A DNA stretch of 32,919 nucleotides from a virus: the IMG/VR virus record IMGVR_UViG_3300044695_003509, positions 1 through 32,919 of that record; one strand, 5' to 3'. Each line of letters begins with the position of its first letter. Position 1 is the first letter of the stretch. A model generated the notes under the pieces. It was not told where the DNA came from. It worked only from the letters and a program-made list of their open reading frames with translations, and did not search any database. Made by a program: the position numbers and the translations under genes. Below are positions 15,079 to 24,525 of the stretch, piece by piece.

Positions 15079-18000
15079 GCAGATATACATACAGGATGTA
15101 CCCTCGATTGAACTTGGTGGACAGACTTATACTCCGTCTGATAATTCGCTAATTGCTTCTTTTAGGTCAGATATAACATTTAATAGTTCTACGGACTATA
15201 TTGAATATTATGTCTATAATGCTAACAAGCAGATAATCGATTCAGTAGAGAGATTAACAAGTTTTGCAATTTACGGAGAAGATTTAAGTATCAATCCAGA
15301 AAAAGACTTAGAAAGCAGAGCTTACCAGGAAGGAAAGTATTATACGGTTTATAATTTTTTAAGACCCGTATTATCTTCAAGTATATTAGAACCCTACTAC
15401 ATCTCTGAAATATCAACAGATAGAACAGAAATTAGACTTGCCAGTACTGATATAGTAGCCGGAGACATAGTTGATTCAACGGTTGCATTAAAAGCGGCTA
15501 TAGAAGCAGCACCTTTTCAAAAAGACTTTAACTTAGACTTTGGAGCAAACAATTTAATTATAGCAAATAATGTTCTGCTTGATGATACTGATCCAAACAA
15601 CGTTACTGTTTTAATTAAGCTTTACGAACCGCTCCCTTCACAATTTGATATACAAGCAAAGTGTTGGGGAGTAGAAAAGATTGCAGAATCAAAAGCTTAT
15701 CTAATAAACATACAGACGACTTACGCCGTTGAGGATGGCACGATAAAGCTGAAAGGTCCTAATGTTAATTTACAAGTTGCTTCGGAATTAAATAAAACAA
15801 CAGAGTATCAAAATACAGAAACTTTAGGTAATTCAAACAGCTCTGCATTAACGTACCAGTTAAATAGTTTACTTGCAGAATCTGGAATCGAATTAAACAT
15901 CGATTATAGTAACTACAGTAATTTTGTATTCTTTTCTAGTGCACAAACTAGACTGGAGAACTTCTACTACAAGTTAGGGCTGATCGAAGAATACACAGTC
16001 AGCAGCAGCTACGGAAGTACTGCCAGCGGATATTACAATTCAGCAAGTGTTAGTTACTGGGATTCAAAAATAAACGAAGTTATCACTAATTTCGACGGTT
16101 ACGAATATTACCTGTATTATGAATCCGGAAGTACAGCATGGCCTAAAACAAACAGTTTACCGCCATATACAAACGTCGGAACAACCTCTACAGCAGGACT
16201 AAATTGGTTCGTATCTCAATCAGCAATTGCACAAACCTTCGATGAAAATAACAAGGATGGTCTAGTAGAGACTATACCGATGTATATTAAAGAAGATCCT
16301 GCAAACACCAATTACGAATTGTTCGTTGAAATGGTTGGGCAGCACTTTGATAGCATCTGGGTATACACTCAAGCAGTCACTCAAAAATATAGTTCTGACA
16401 ACCGAGTAGAGTCGGGTCTATCAAAAGACTTGATTGGAACTGCTTTAAAAGACTTTGGTATTAAGTTATACCAGAACAACTTTACATCAGATAACCTATA
16501 CAACACCTACCTAGGATATACACCTTCAGGAAGCTTACTACCTTATACAGGGCAGGAGTTAATCACAACATATGTAACAGCCTCTGCAACCGGATCTTTG
16601 ATTCCGTTAGACAATCTTTCATCGGAAGTTTACAAAAGACTTTACCACAACCTTCCTTACCTCTTAAAGAAAAAAGGGACGGTTGAAGGATTAAATACGT
16701 TAATTACAACGTTTGGTGTTCCTGATACTATTTTAAGAGTTTACGAGTATGGAGGAAAAGATAAGGCTTCAAATACCTGGGATCAATGGCAAAACAAATA
16801 CACCTATGCTTTTGATACAGAAGGTATAAACTACATAACATCCTCTTTTGTTTTAAATTCAAATTGGAATGCAGATAACAATAGACCTCAAGCTGTAGAA
16901 TTTAGATTCAAAACCAGGGGTATTCCAACAAACACAGGGTACTACTCACAAAGTTTGTGGGCTACAAATTCCGGATCCGTAGTAACACTAAACTACAACG
17001 GAGCAGACACCACATCAGGATCCTACACCGGATCAATAGTTAGTCCGTATAGTCAGTACGGAACGTTAACATTTTATCCAGATACTGCTAGCACTACAAC
17101 TACTGCAAGTATATACTTACCGTTCTTTAACGAAGGTTGGTGGTCTGTCTTGATAAACAAGCAAGGAACAGCCTATACGGTATATGCAAAAAATAATCTA
17201 TACCAAGGTCAAAACGGAAATACATTAGGGTTTCAAGCATCAGCAGCAGTAGACCCCGGTACTGCAGCTACCTGGAATAACGCAACAGAATCATACTTTG
17301 GATCATCATCCTTCGGTGTTGAGACGTTTTCAGGATCACTACAAGAACTAAGGTACTACACAGTAGCGTTAAGTGAAAGTTCATTTAACGACTACGTAAT
17401 GAACCCAGGTTCAATAGAAGGAAATTACACTAATGCAGCACCGCAGCAACTAGCTTTTAGAGCAGCACTAGGAGGAGAACTGTACACCAGTTCTGTTTCC
17501 ATTCACCCTAAAGTTTCAGGAGAACAAGCAACAACATCTTCCTTTGCAACCACAAGCACCTTCTACTTTGATATACCTCCAACATCAGCATCATTATATG
17601 TTGAGACAGGGTATGTGGTAGATGGATATGTAGAACAGGTATTGTTTACTCCGTACATACCAAACAGAGAAATTACATTTTACGATCAACCAGCTGTTGG
17701 TATTAAAAATGCTGTTTCTGATAAAATTAGAGTTGCTACTACGGATATATACGGAACAGTTCTATCCGGACTAAACACCTTACAGCAAAACTACGTAATA
17801 AGTCAAAGCTATACTAGGGATGTAAACTACCTAGAGGTAGGATTCTCTCCTCAAAATGAAATTAACGAAGATATTAATTCACAGATTGGGTTCTTCAACA
17901 TTGGAGAATACATCGGAGATCCAAGAAGAATTTCAGATGCTAATTACAAATACCCTGCTTTAGATCAATTAAGCACAGAGTACTTTAAAAAGTACACAGC

Positions 18001-19651
18001 TTCATATAACTACAATGATTATCTTAGATTAATTAAGTTCTTTGATAATTCCTTATTCAAGTTAATAAAAGACTTTATTCCTGCAAGAACTGCAGCTGCA
18101 ACCGGTGCAATCGTTAAGCAGCATTTACTTGAAAGGAACAGACAAAGACCTGCTCAAGTAGATTACACTCAACCTGAATACACTGGATCAGTTACATCTC
18201 TAGCAAGAGACTATCAAACAGGGTCTATCGAGGTTCTCACAGGCGGTGCCGGTGGATCAGTTAACACCTTACGAGGTATAACACAGGCATGGAGTTCTTC
18301 TATTCTAACAAAAGCAGGAATAGTATCAGGAGTAAATTCATCACAGTATGAATTCTTTAACGGACAGTATTCCGGTTCAACCCTATACCCGCAGTTAGAT
18401 TACCAATTAAATACAACCCCGTTGCTAAACAACGTTAGCAGTAGTAGGTTATCAACCGTTTATGAAGATGTTGATTACCAGACCGACGGGTTGAATCCGG
18501 TTAACCAATCGCTAATTCTTTCCGGAAGTGCTTACCCTGCTACTGTTCAAGATTCAAATTATTCATCAGGCAGTGCATGGAGCAACGTTAGATATGCAGG
18601 GGTTAAATTAAGTAGTAAATTGTATAACACCTACACACCTGGAGATGTTTCTTACGGACAAACAGCTGTAATCGATAGCTATAGTAACTATATAGGGTAT
18701 TTCGACACAATTGAATCTTCAGACCCAGAATACCCGGGCGGTGGAGTTGTTAATTTAAAATACCTAGTACACACAGATGGAACAGTTATTGGACTAACCG
18801 CAGCAAACCAAAACTTAAACCTAGTAGAAAACACCTTTAAAGCAGGTCTACCAGCATCAGCAACCTTCCTCGGACAATCCTACTCTAACACAAACACTAC
18901 TGCAGCTGTACCAATTGTAGAGGGAGGAGCGTTTTACAGAACAATTATAGTTAAATCCGGCTCTAGAAGTGGATCTCCTGGAACCTACGCAGATCTTGCT
19001 ATAGCTTTCCAAAACTATCCAAACGGATATTCTTCTGGGGGGCAAGATACAATCTACGATACAATATACTTTGCTACGTCTAGTTTGAACAGTAGAGTAC
19101 TACAAGACTCAGGTAGCAGTCCGTCTTACACAACAGGGTGGTTGAGTATGATGTTAAGACCTTCTTCTTCTGTTGCAGGGATATGTACCGGGCTTTCTTC
19201 ACAGGATAATCAAATCTCTATTTGGAATAAATACCAGTCCAAATACTACACTGCATTCATTCCTTATGAGGAAACACTTTTCCCATTACGTACTTACGAT
19301 TACATAAGGTTCGGTTTAACCAACCCTGCCAACGTTACTGCATCAGTGGATTATTCTTTTTCAAGCTATGCACTATACAGAATAGTTTCATCTTCAGTAG
19401 GAGACGTTAACGATATTGCTAGTAGCTTAACATTAGAATCCGTAATAACAGGATCCTTCTCAGCAGATCTTCCTCACACTATCGGCACTACTCCACAAGG
19501 CTTTAGAATCTTCCGTAGGGTACCTGATGAAACAAAAGTAACTGTTTCACCAATTCCTGCATACTTACAAAACGGAATACTAGTACCAAGTAACTTTAAC
19601 CCAAACGTTGATCCTGTTGCGTTAGCTCGTAAAGCAGGATTGATAACTTAA
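15071..19651 (+). CDS. Giant baseplate/tail structural protein with LamG-like domain
   Basis: A 1526-residue protein, the largest gene here and about half as long again as T4 gp7 (1032), whose position in the wedge cluster it occupies. A beta-rich N-terminus is followed by helical segments including KDLIGTALKDFGIKLYQNNF (about 455-475). The stretch YKRLYHNLPYLLKKKGTVEG (about 525-545), with FGVPDTILRVYEYGG after it, is a hallmark I associate with large tail proteins of environmental T4-like phages. Residues about 605-785 look like a concanavalin/LamG-type beta sandwich (VEFRFKTRG ... WWSVLINKQG ... GSLQELRYY), a fold that can bind sugar. The C-terminus ends VALARKAGLIT. A gp7-like wedge role is inferred; a fibre role is the alternative. 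Confidence 0.68.
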   Translation: MDKQIYIQDVPSIELGGQTYTPSDNSLIASFRSDITFNSSTDYIEYYVYNANKQIIDSVERLTSFAIYGEDLSINPEKDLESRAYQEGKYYTVYNFLRPVLSSSILEPYYISEISTDRTEIRLASTDIVAGDIVDSTVALKAAIEAAPFQKDFNLDFGANNLIIANNVLLDDTDPNNVTVLIKLYEPLPSQFDIQAKCWGVEKIAESKAYLINIQTTYAVEDGTIKLKGPNVNLQVASELNKTTEYQNTETLGNSNSSALTYQLNSLLAESGIELNIDYSNYSNFVFFSSAQTRLENFYYKLGLIEEYTVSSSYGSTASGYYNSASVSYWDSKINEVITNFDGYEYYLYYESGSTAWPKTNSLPPYTNVGTTSTAGLNWFVSQSAIAQTFDENNKDGLVETIPMYIKEDPANTNYELFVEMVGQHFDSIWVYTQAVTQKYSSDNRVESGLSKDLIGTALKDFGIKLYQNNFTSDNLYNTYLGYTPSGSLLPYTGQELITTYVTASATGSLIPLDNLSSEVYKRLYHNLPYLLKKKGTVEGLNTLITTFGVPDTILRVYEYGGKDKASNTWDQWQNKYTYAFDTEGINYITSSFVLNSNWNADNNRPQAVEFRFKTRGIPTNTGYYSQSLWATNSGSVVTLNYNGADTTSGSYTGSIVSPYSQYGTLTFYPDTASTTTTASIYLPFFNEGWWSVLINKQGTAYTVYAKNNLYQGQNGNTLGFQASAAVDPGTAATWNNATESYFGSSSFGVETFSGSLQELRYYTVALSESSFNDYVMNPGSIEGNYTNAAPQQLAFRAALGGELYTSSVSIHPKVSGEQATTSSFATTSTFYFDIPPTSASLYVETGYVVDGYVEQVLFTPYIPNREITFYDQPAVGIKNAVSDKIRVATTDIYGTVLSGLNTLQQNYVISQSYTRDVNYLEVGFSPQNEINEDINSQIGFFNIGEYIGDPRRISDANYKYPALDQLSTEYFKKYTASYNYNDYLRLIKFFDNSLFKLIKDFIPARTAAATGAIVKQHLLERNRQRPAQVDYTQPEYTGSVTSLARDYQTGSIEVLTGGAGGSVNTLRGITQAWSSSILTKAGIVSGVNSSQYEFFNGQYSGSTLYPQLDYQLNTTPLLNNVSSSRLSTVYEDVDYQTDGLNPVNQSLILSGSAYPATVQDSNYSSGSAWSNVRYAGVKLSSKLYNTYTPGDVSYGQTAVIDSYSNYIGYFDTIESSDPEYPGGGVVNLKYLVHTDGTVIGLTAANQNLNLVENTFKAGLPASATFLGQSYSNTNTTAAVPIVEGGAFYRTIIVKSGSRSGSPGTYADLAIAFQNYPNGYSSGGQDTIYDTIYFATSSLNSRVLQDSGSSPSYTTGWLSMMLRPSSSVAGICTGLSSQDNQISIWNKYQSKYYTAFIPYEETLFPLRTYDYIRFGLTNPANVTASVDYSFSSYALYRIVSSSVGDVNDIASSLTLESVITGSFSADLPHTIGTTPQGFRIFRRVPDETKVTVSPIPAYLQNGILVPSNFNPNVDPVALARKAGLIT

Positions 19652-19667
19652 AACTTAGCAAATACAT

Positions 19668-19677
19668 ATATTTATAA
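19668..19677 (+). promoter_or_regulatory. Late-promoter-type motif ATATTTATAA
   Basis: It ends 6 bases before the ATG at 19684, in the 32-base gap after the giant structural gene. Confidence 0.55.
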
Positions 19678-19683
19678 TAGATT

Positions 19684-20340
19684 ATGGGATATCTGAATAA
19701 TAGCACTGTCACAGTTGACGCCATCCTAACTAAAAAAGGAAGAGAACTTCTTGCAAGAGGAGATGGTTCTTTTAGGATTACACAATTTGCCTTGTCTGAC
19801 GACGAGATTGATTATACATTGTACAATCCAACACAACCTTCCGGTTCTGCTTTTTACGGAGAAGCAATCGAGAATATGCCTCTGCTAGAAGCATTTCCTG
19901 ATGAAACTCAAATCATGAAGTACAAACTGGTAACTTTACCAAGAGGTACTGCTAAGATGCCTGTACTAGATATCGGTTATTCTTCAATCACTATCAAACA
20001 AGGTGCAAGTTTGGCAATAACTCCACAGACTTTGAATTACTTATCCCAAACAGCTCTTTACGAGTCTTCAGGATATACATTCACAATTTCTGATGTTAGA
20101 TTGTTCAATACCTTTAACGGTGTAGGAATCAATACCCCAGACGTTCAAGCTCTAAACCAAACCACCACAATCGGTACTACAGTATCCAAGACAGTAATTG
20201 GAACTACGTTGAACTTAACTGCAACCACAATCAATACATTGTTCGGATCAAATACTTCCTTATCTGCTACCTTGCAGGTAATTGGTAGAGATTCTGGTGC
20301 AAGACTTCAAATCCCTGTAACTGTTACCAAAACAAGCTAA
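19684..20340 (+). CDS. Conserved T4-like virion structural protein
   Basis: A 218-residue protein. Its N-terminus (TVDAILTKKGRELLARGDG, then FRITQFALSDDEIDYTLYN) is a pattern I recognise from structural proteins of cyanophages and other environmental T4-like phages. No enzyme motif is present. The C-terminal half (about 150-218) is Thr/Ser-rich and beta-type. It has its own late motif and begins a run of three structural genes after the giant wedge protein. A tail or baseplate-periphery location is inferred. The family is recognised, but its function is not known to me. Confidence 0.72.
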   Translation: MGYLNNSTVTVDAILTKKGRELLARGDGSFRITQFALSDDEIDYTLYNPTQPSGSAFYGEAIENMPLLEAFPDETQIMKYKLVTLPRGTAKMPVLDIGYSSITIKQGASLAITPQTLNYLSQTALYESSGYTFTISDVRLFNTFNGVGINTPDVQALNQTTTIGTTVSKTVIGTTLNLTATTINTLFGSNTSLSATLQVIGRDSGARLQIPVTVTKTS

Positions 20341-20350
20341 GATATAAACC

Positions 20351-21346
20351 ATGTCATTTAAAAGATTAGATCCAGAAGATTTTCTAGTTAGTATCGATTC
20401 GGTAACCGCTACTGCATGGTCTACTAATAACCCAACACTTACCGCATTCTTTACTTCATCTATAGCTACTACAAACGACAGCTACTATAAGAACGTATAC
20501 CAAACCGGATCAACAGCATCAGGTTCTGGAGTACAGTTTGCAATTGCTTACGGTAATAAACAAGGTTCCGGAAGTGCTAACTTTAACGATTTAGTACCCG
20601 GTGTATCACCAACTAGAACTGTTTACGGTCAGTATAGAAACTTAGTTTACGGAGATGAAAATGCTCAATTTATTTTTGGAACAGTAACTGCTTCTGATTT
20701 CTGGGCAATCTCTATTGATAGAGCAAGATACAAAGAGCATTTACTTAAGGGTACTTTTAATATTAAATTAGCAGGTTCTACAGTATTGCAACTTACCGAT
20801 AACTCCGGAATGGTATCAACTGATACTTACCTAGATTGCGGTAGAGTATACCAGATCATCTCTGGTTCAAATGGAACTTCATTCAACGGAGGAAACGGAT
20901 ATTCTGCTTCTTCTGGATCTTATGGATTGTTCTTACCCGATATTGCTACAATCATCTTAAATCCATTAGCCTTATCACAATCAATCAACTTGACTCCTTC
21001 AAGATCATCTGATATTGACGGCGATAATACAGGTATCTTATTCAGAGCTATCTCTGGATCAGGAGCTGCTTCTTTCCAAGTAAACAGCGAAGAAACAGTA
21101 TCGTCTGATTACGTATTTGTAAGAGCTAGAAATGCTGAGTTTAACTACTCAGAAAATCCTTCATTTATTTCAGGATCAACAGGGGATGTTATTTATAGCG
21201 TATTTATTAATTCTCCTCAGACCTATATGACAACTGTAGGATTTTACAACGACACTAACGACTTACTTGCTGTAGCTAAACTGTCTAAACCTCTAGTTAA
21301 AGACTTCACAAAAGAGTCTTTAGTGAGAGTTAAGCTTGACTTCTAA
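20351..21346 (+). CDS. Virion structural protein, paralogue 1
   Basis: A 331-residue beta-rich protein beginning MSFKRLDPEDFLVS. It shares a C-terminal module with the next gene: E-F-N-x-S-x-NPS-x-ISGSTG, then TTVG-x-YN and AV-x-KL-x-KPL, indicating duplication. Other parts, such as YGQYRNLVYGDENAQF (about 92-107) and YLDCGRVYQIISGS, are typical of tail-fibre-type or baseplate-edge proteins in T4-like phages. It starts 10 bases after the previous stop without a late motif, so it is probably transcribed from 19668. Exact role unknown. Confidence 0.68.
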   Translation: MSFKRLDPEDFLVSIDSVTATAWSTNNPTLTAFFTSSIATTNDSYYKNVYQTGSTASGSGVQFAIAYGNKQGSGSANFNDLVPGVSPTRTVYGQYRNLVYGDENAQFIFGTVTASDFWAISIDRARYKEHLLKGTFNIKLAGSTVLQLTDNSGMVSTDTYLDCGRVYQIISGSNGTSFNGGNGYSASSGSYGLFLPDIATIILNPLALSQSINLTPSRSSDIDGDNTGILFRAISGSGAASFQVNSEETVSSDYVFVRARNAEFNYSENPSFISGSTGDVIYSVFINSPQTYMTTVGFYNDTNDLLAVAKLSKPLVKDFTKESLVRVKLDF

Positions 21347-21351
21347 AATGA

Positions 21352-22323
21352 ATGACTGCGTTCAAACAACTACTAGCATCCGACATTATAGTCACACCCT
21401 TTGAGGTAAACAAGTCTTTCCGATTCGTCGGAGCGGCTGAACTCACTGGTTCTGATGTTGGTATTGATAGGTTACTAGGACAGAACATTCAAGGATTATT
21501 CTCCTTATCAGAAACAACCAGCGGACAAGTTGGTGTAGAGTATAAGAGGTTAATCTACAATTCAGCTAAAGAACTCTACTACTCTAACTACCTAAGTTCC
21601 AGCTACGGAGACCCGGTATCAGTACCATATGATTTTCCAGGATCAACTTCGGAAGGGAATGTATTAATCGGTTCTGCTAGTTCTGCAGGAAGGTATGAAA
21701 ACTACTTAGAAACAACTTTAGCATATGAAAGATACTTCCCAACCTCTTCTAGTGCAGTAATCGGAGTAATTTCAATACCATCCAGGCTCTACGGAGATAC
21801 TATTCAACCTGGATCCTTTATTATCACAGGAGATTCTGGAAGTATTACAGATGACGGGAATGGTAACTTGTACCTTACCTTAGATGGGGAATACTGCGGT
21901 AATATTGTATATCAGCATGGATTAGCTCTACTAACTAAGGACAATCTAAGCGGTGGTGATGTATACGGTACAGGTGTTTACGGAACATCAGTATACGGAG
22001 GAAGCAGTAATGCTTTTATTGAAAACATTATAACATCAAACAATGTTACTTGTTCTTTCTCTAGTTCATACACTCTATACGAAACTCAATTTAAATGCAC
22101 TTTTGATCCTTCAGAGTTTAACTTCTCATTAAACCCATCCTTAATATCAGGATCAACTGGAAACGTTTATGATTTTGTTACAGGTTCTTATTTTAACCCA
22201 TACATTACAACAGTTGGACTTTATAACGAGAATCAAGACTTAATTGCAGTCGGTAAGTTAGCAAAACCCCTACCAAGCAATAACGTAACAGACACAAGTA
22301 TTATAATTAACATTGATAGATAA
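21352..22323 (+). CDS. Virion structural protein, paralogue 2
   Basis: A 323-residue paralogue of the preceding protein. N-terminal FKQLLASDIIVTPFEVNKSF corresponds to the FKRL start of the first copy, and the shared C-terminal module has NPSLISGSTG followed by TTVGLYNENQDLIAVGKLAKP. The middle region carries a short Gly/Tyr repeat (VYGTGVYGTSVYGG, about 204-217) absent from the first copy. It begins 5 bases after the previous stop; an ATG at 21348 is out of frame and is not used. The pair may form hetero-oligomers in the tail or may be two related fibre-proximal subunits; neither is shown. Confidence 0.68.
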   Translation: MTAFKQLLASDIIVTPFEVNKSFRFVGAAELTGSDVGIDRLLGQNIQGLFSLSETTSGQVGVEYKRLIYNSAKELYYSNYLSSSYGDPVSVPYDFPGSTSEGNVLIGSASSAGRYENYLETTLAYERYFPTSSSAVIGVISIPSRLYGDTIQPGSFIITGDSGSITDDGNGNLYLTLDGEYCGNIVYQHGLALLTKDNLSGGDVYGTGVYGTSVYGGSSNAFIENIITSNNVTCSFSSSYTLYETQFKCTFDPSEFNFSLNPSLISGSTGNVYDFVTGSYFNPYITTVGLYNENQDLIAVGKLAKPLPSNNVTDTSIIINIDR

Positions 22324-22327
22324 AAAT

Positions 22328-22777
22328 ATGAGCAATTGGTTTTACGAAAATAAAGAAGTTACAGAAGAATATCAATTTAACGAAAAAGCAGTCGGATTTG
22401 TTTATAGAATAACAAACATTGAGACTGGTAAGTTTTACATTGGTAGAAAGATATTCACCAACACAATCACTAAAAAGCTAACGAAAAAAGAACTCTCCGT
22501 ACAGTCCGGCCCCGGAAGAAAGCCTACTAAGAAAAAAGTAAGTAAAGAATCTAACTGGAGGGAGTACTGGGGTTCGTGTAAGCCGCTACTTGCTGAAGTA
22601 AAAGAGATTGGTGAAGATAAATTTAAAAGAGAGATTTTAAAGTTGTGTTTTTCAAAAAAACAACTAACTTACTATGAAATTGCTTATCAATGTAAATATG
22701 ACGTACTCGAAACAAACTCATACAACGACAACATTATGTCCCGAATTTTTCGAAAAGACTTGCTCTTACCCGATTAA
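22328..22777 (+). CDS. GIY-YIG endonuclease, Seg-like (freestanding)
   Basis: A 149-residue protein with a GIY-YIG nuclease core: GFVYRIT (23-29) and FYIGRK (36-41) supply the paired motifs, and E117 in LTYYEIAYQ is the expected metal-binding glutamate. N-terminal NWFYENKEV and WREYWGSCKPL (about 77-87) match a Seg-like family frequent in T4-like phages. The start chosen is ATG 22328, just after the previous TAA; an in-frame TTG at 22313 would overlap that gene. Such enzymes cut DNA near a target site and may act in gene conversion or host-DNA degradation. No intron is visible. Confidence 0.8.
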   Translation: MSNWFYENKEVTEEYQFNEKAVGFVYRITNIETGKFYIGRKIFTNTITKKLTKKELSVQSGPGRKPTKKKVSKESNWREYWGSCKPLLAEVKEIGEDKFKREILKLCFSKKQLTYYEIAYQCKYDVLETNSYNDNIMSRIFRKDLLLPD

Positions 22778-22790
22778 ATTCGTATATTCG
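22759..22790 (+). promoter_or_regulatory. Bacteroidota-type promoter CTTG-N20-TATATTCG
   Basis: CTTG (22759-22762), exactly 20 bases, then TATATTCG (22783-22790), one mismatch from TAnnTTTG. The primase ATG is 4 bases downstream. The -33 box lies inside the end of the endonuclease gene. Confidence 0.6.
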
Positions 22791-22794
22791 CTTA

Positions 22795-23721
22795 ATGGTC
22801 AATCATCTACTAGTAAACCTGGTAAGTAGTGTTATAGGAGCGGGTAAACCTACCTCGGGTACAAACTACTCATACAACTGTCCATTCTGCAATCATTACA
22901 AACCAAAGCTAGAGATTAACTTCCAGGAAAACGAGGAAGGTATTAACCACTGGCACTGCTGGGTTTGTAATAAGAAAGGGAAGAAGCTAGTAAGCCTTTT
23001 CAAAGCAGTATCAGCTCCTGATCATAAGATCCAAGAGCTTAAGAACTACGTTAAAGTTTCTTACCAAGAAGAGCATGGAGTTAAAGTAGAAGCTCTAGCC
23101 CTACCTAAAGAATATAAAACCCTTCACGATGCTAGTACTTCAGAAGTTGCCGTACGCCAGGCATTAAGATACCTACGAGAAAGAGGAATAACACCAACCG
23201 ACATAAAAAGATACAGCTTAGGATACTGTGAATCAGGCCGATACAAGGATATGATTATTATTCCTAGTTACGATGAGAACGGAGTACTAAACTACTTTGT
23301 AGGACGTAACTTCGGTCCCGGTGATATAAAGTACAAGAATCCTCAAGCATCTAAAAACATTATCGGATTCGACTTACTCATTAACTGGGATAGTCCAATC
23401 GTATTATGCGAAGGTACTTTCGATGCAATGGCAATCAAACGTAATGCAATTCCGTTATTAGGAAAGACCCTACCAGAAAAACTTATGAAGAAGATTGTGT
23501 CTTCTAATGTTAAGCAGGTTTTTATTGCATTAGATAATGACGCATTAAAGCAAGCAATACAGTACTGTGAGACCTTGCTAAACCATGGAAAAGAAGTATT
23601 TTTAGTAGATCTTAACGAAAAGGATCCATCCGAACTAGGATTTGCTAATTTTGCAAAGTTATTACATAAAAGCACTCCTTTGACGTTTAGAACGTTGATG
23701 GAGAAAAAATTTGAATTATGA
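22795..23721 (+). CDS. DNA primase (zinc ribbon + TOPRIM)
   Basis: A 308-residue primase that would make RNA primers for lagging-strand synthesis, like T4 gp61 or the primase half of T7 gp4. An N-terminal zinc ribbon is formed by C29 and C32 (CPFC) and C55 and C58 (CWVC). The central part includes YSLGYCESGRYKDMIIIPSYD (about 140-160, split by Y140 and D160). The TOPRIM core shows E206 in CEGTFDAMA and D247/D249 in ALDNDA, followed by KDPSELG near 277. No helicase domain is fused. A host-type promoter precedes it, consistent with expression before late genes. The stop overlaps the next start (ATGA). Confidence 0.87.
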   Translation: MVNHLLVNLVSSVIGAGKPTSGTNYSYNCPFCNHYKPKLEINFQENEEGINHWHCWVCNKKGKKLVSLFKAVSAPDHKIQELKNYVKVSYQEEHGVKVEALALPKEYKTLHDASTSEVAVRQALRYLRERGITPTDIKRYSLGYCESGRYKDMIIIPSYDENGVLNYFVGRNFGPGDIKYKNPQASKNIIGFDLLINWDSPIVLCEGTFDAMAIKRNAIPLLGKTLPEKLMKKIVSSNVKQVFIALDNDALKQAIQYCETLLNHGKEVFLVDLNEKDPSELGFANFAKLLHKSTPLTFRTLMEKKFEL

Positions 23722-24512
23722 TAGAAAAAAACAACAACGTAAAGAAGGATAAACGAATTAATCGTATTGTTCAAGCCGACCCAACATCAAGGCAGATTAC
23801 CATTTTAGATTCTCGATACTACCAAAGAAGCGAGGGTGTGTTCTACCCGTCAGTAACTTATGTACTTTCCTTTTTTCCAAAGGATAGGTTCTTTGAAAGC
23901 TGGATTAAAGACGTAGGACACAATTCAGACATCATTATGCGTAGAGCTGGAGACGAAGGCACTCAAGTTCACAATGCTATCGAAGATTACTTAAAAGGAG
24001 AAGAGATTACCTGGATTGATGATAACGGAAACGTAAGGTACAACTTAGAGGTTTGGAAGATGATTCTTAAGTTTGCTGACTTCTGGGAAACACACAAACC
24101 AAAACTTATTGAATCAGAAACTCATTTATTCTCTGACGATTTAAAAATTGCAGGAACGGGTGACTTGGTTGTTGAGATCGCTGATGAATTATGGCTTTTA
24201 GATATTAAAACCTCAAACTCATTGCATGATACTTATGACTTACAGCTTGCTTGTTATAGAAAAGCTTGGTCTGAATTATTTGATACTCCCGTACAACGAA
24301 CCGGTATTCTATGGTTAAAAGCAGCAACAAAAGGACCAGATAAAACAGGAAAGAAGATTCAAGGTAAAGGGTGGCAGTTAAAAGAAACAGAATCTGATTA
24401 CGAAGAGAACCTACAAACCTTCAGACACCTCTACGAAATCTTTAAGTTTAAAAACCCGGAGCTTAAGCCATACTCGGAACTACTCCCAACATCTATTAAG
24501 TTACAAGCGTAA
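23718..24512 (+). CDS. PD-(D/E)XK exonuclease, RecB/Cas4-like
   Basis: A 264-residue nuclease with the full RecB-type motif set: H85 in GTQVHNAIE, E134 in SETH, D149 in GTGDLV, D162 and K164 in LLDIKTS, and the Q176-x3-Y180 motif in QLACY. These define the catalytic core of RecB/Cas4/lambda-exonuclease-type enzymes. There is no four-Cys iron-sulphur cluster of the Cas4 type. It overlaps the primase gene by 4 bases (ATGA), so it is probably translated with it and acts in replication, recombination or end processing. The polarity of digestion cannot be read from sequence. Confidence 0.87.
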   Translation: MIEKNNNVKKDKRINRIVQADPTSRQITILDSRYYQRSEGVFYPSVTYVLSFFPKDRFFESWIKDVGHNSDIIMRRAGDEGTQVHNAIEDYLKGEEITWIDDNGNVRYNLEVWKMILKFADFWETHKPKLIESETHLFSDDLKIAGTGDLVVEIADELWLLDIKTSNSLHDTYDLQLACYRKAWSELFDTPVQRTGILWLKAATKGPDKTGKKIQGKGWQLKETESDYEENLQTFRHLYEIFKFKNPELKPYSELLPTSIKLQA

Positions 24513-24522
24513 CTATTTATAG
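24513..24522 (+). promoter_or_regulatory. Late-promoter-type motif CTATTTATAG
   Basis: It ends 3 bases before the ATG at 24526 and starts 1 base before the end of the nuclease gene's trailing gap, separating replication genes from a late-class gene. Confidence 0.58.
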
Positions 24523-24525
24523 TAT

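Noticed and set aside
23343-23774. Reverse-strand ORF of 143 codons
   Set aside because: It runs antisense across the primase TOPRIM and the nuclease start, both with conserved catalytic motifs in the forward strand.
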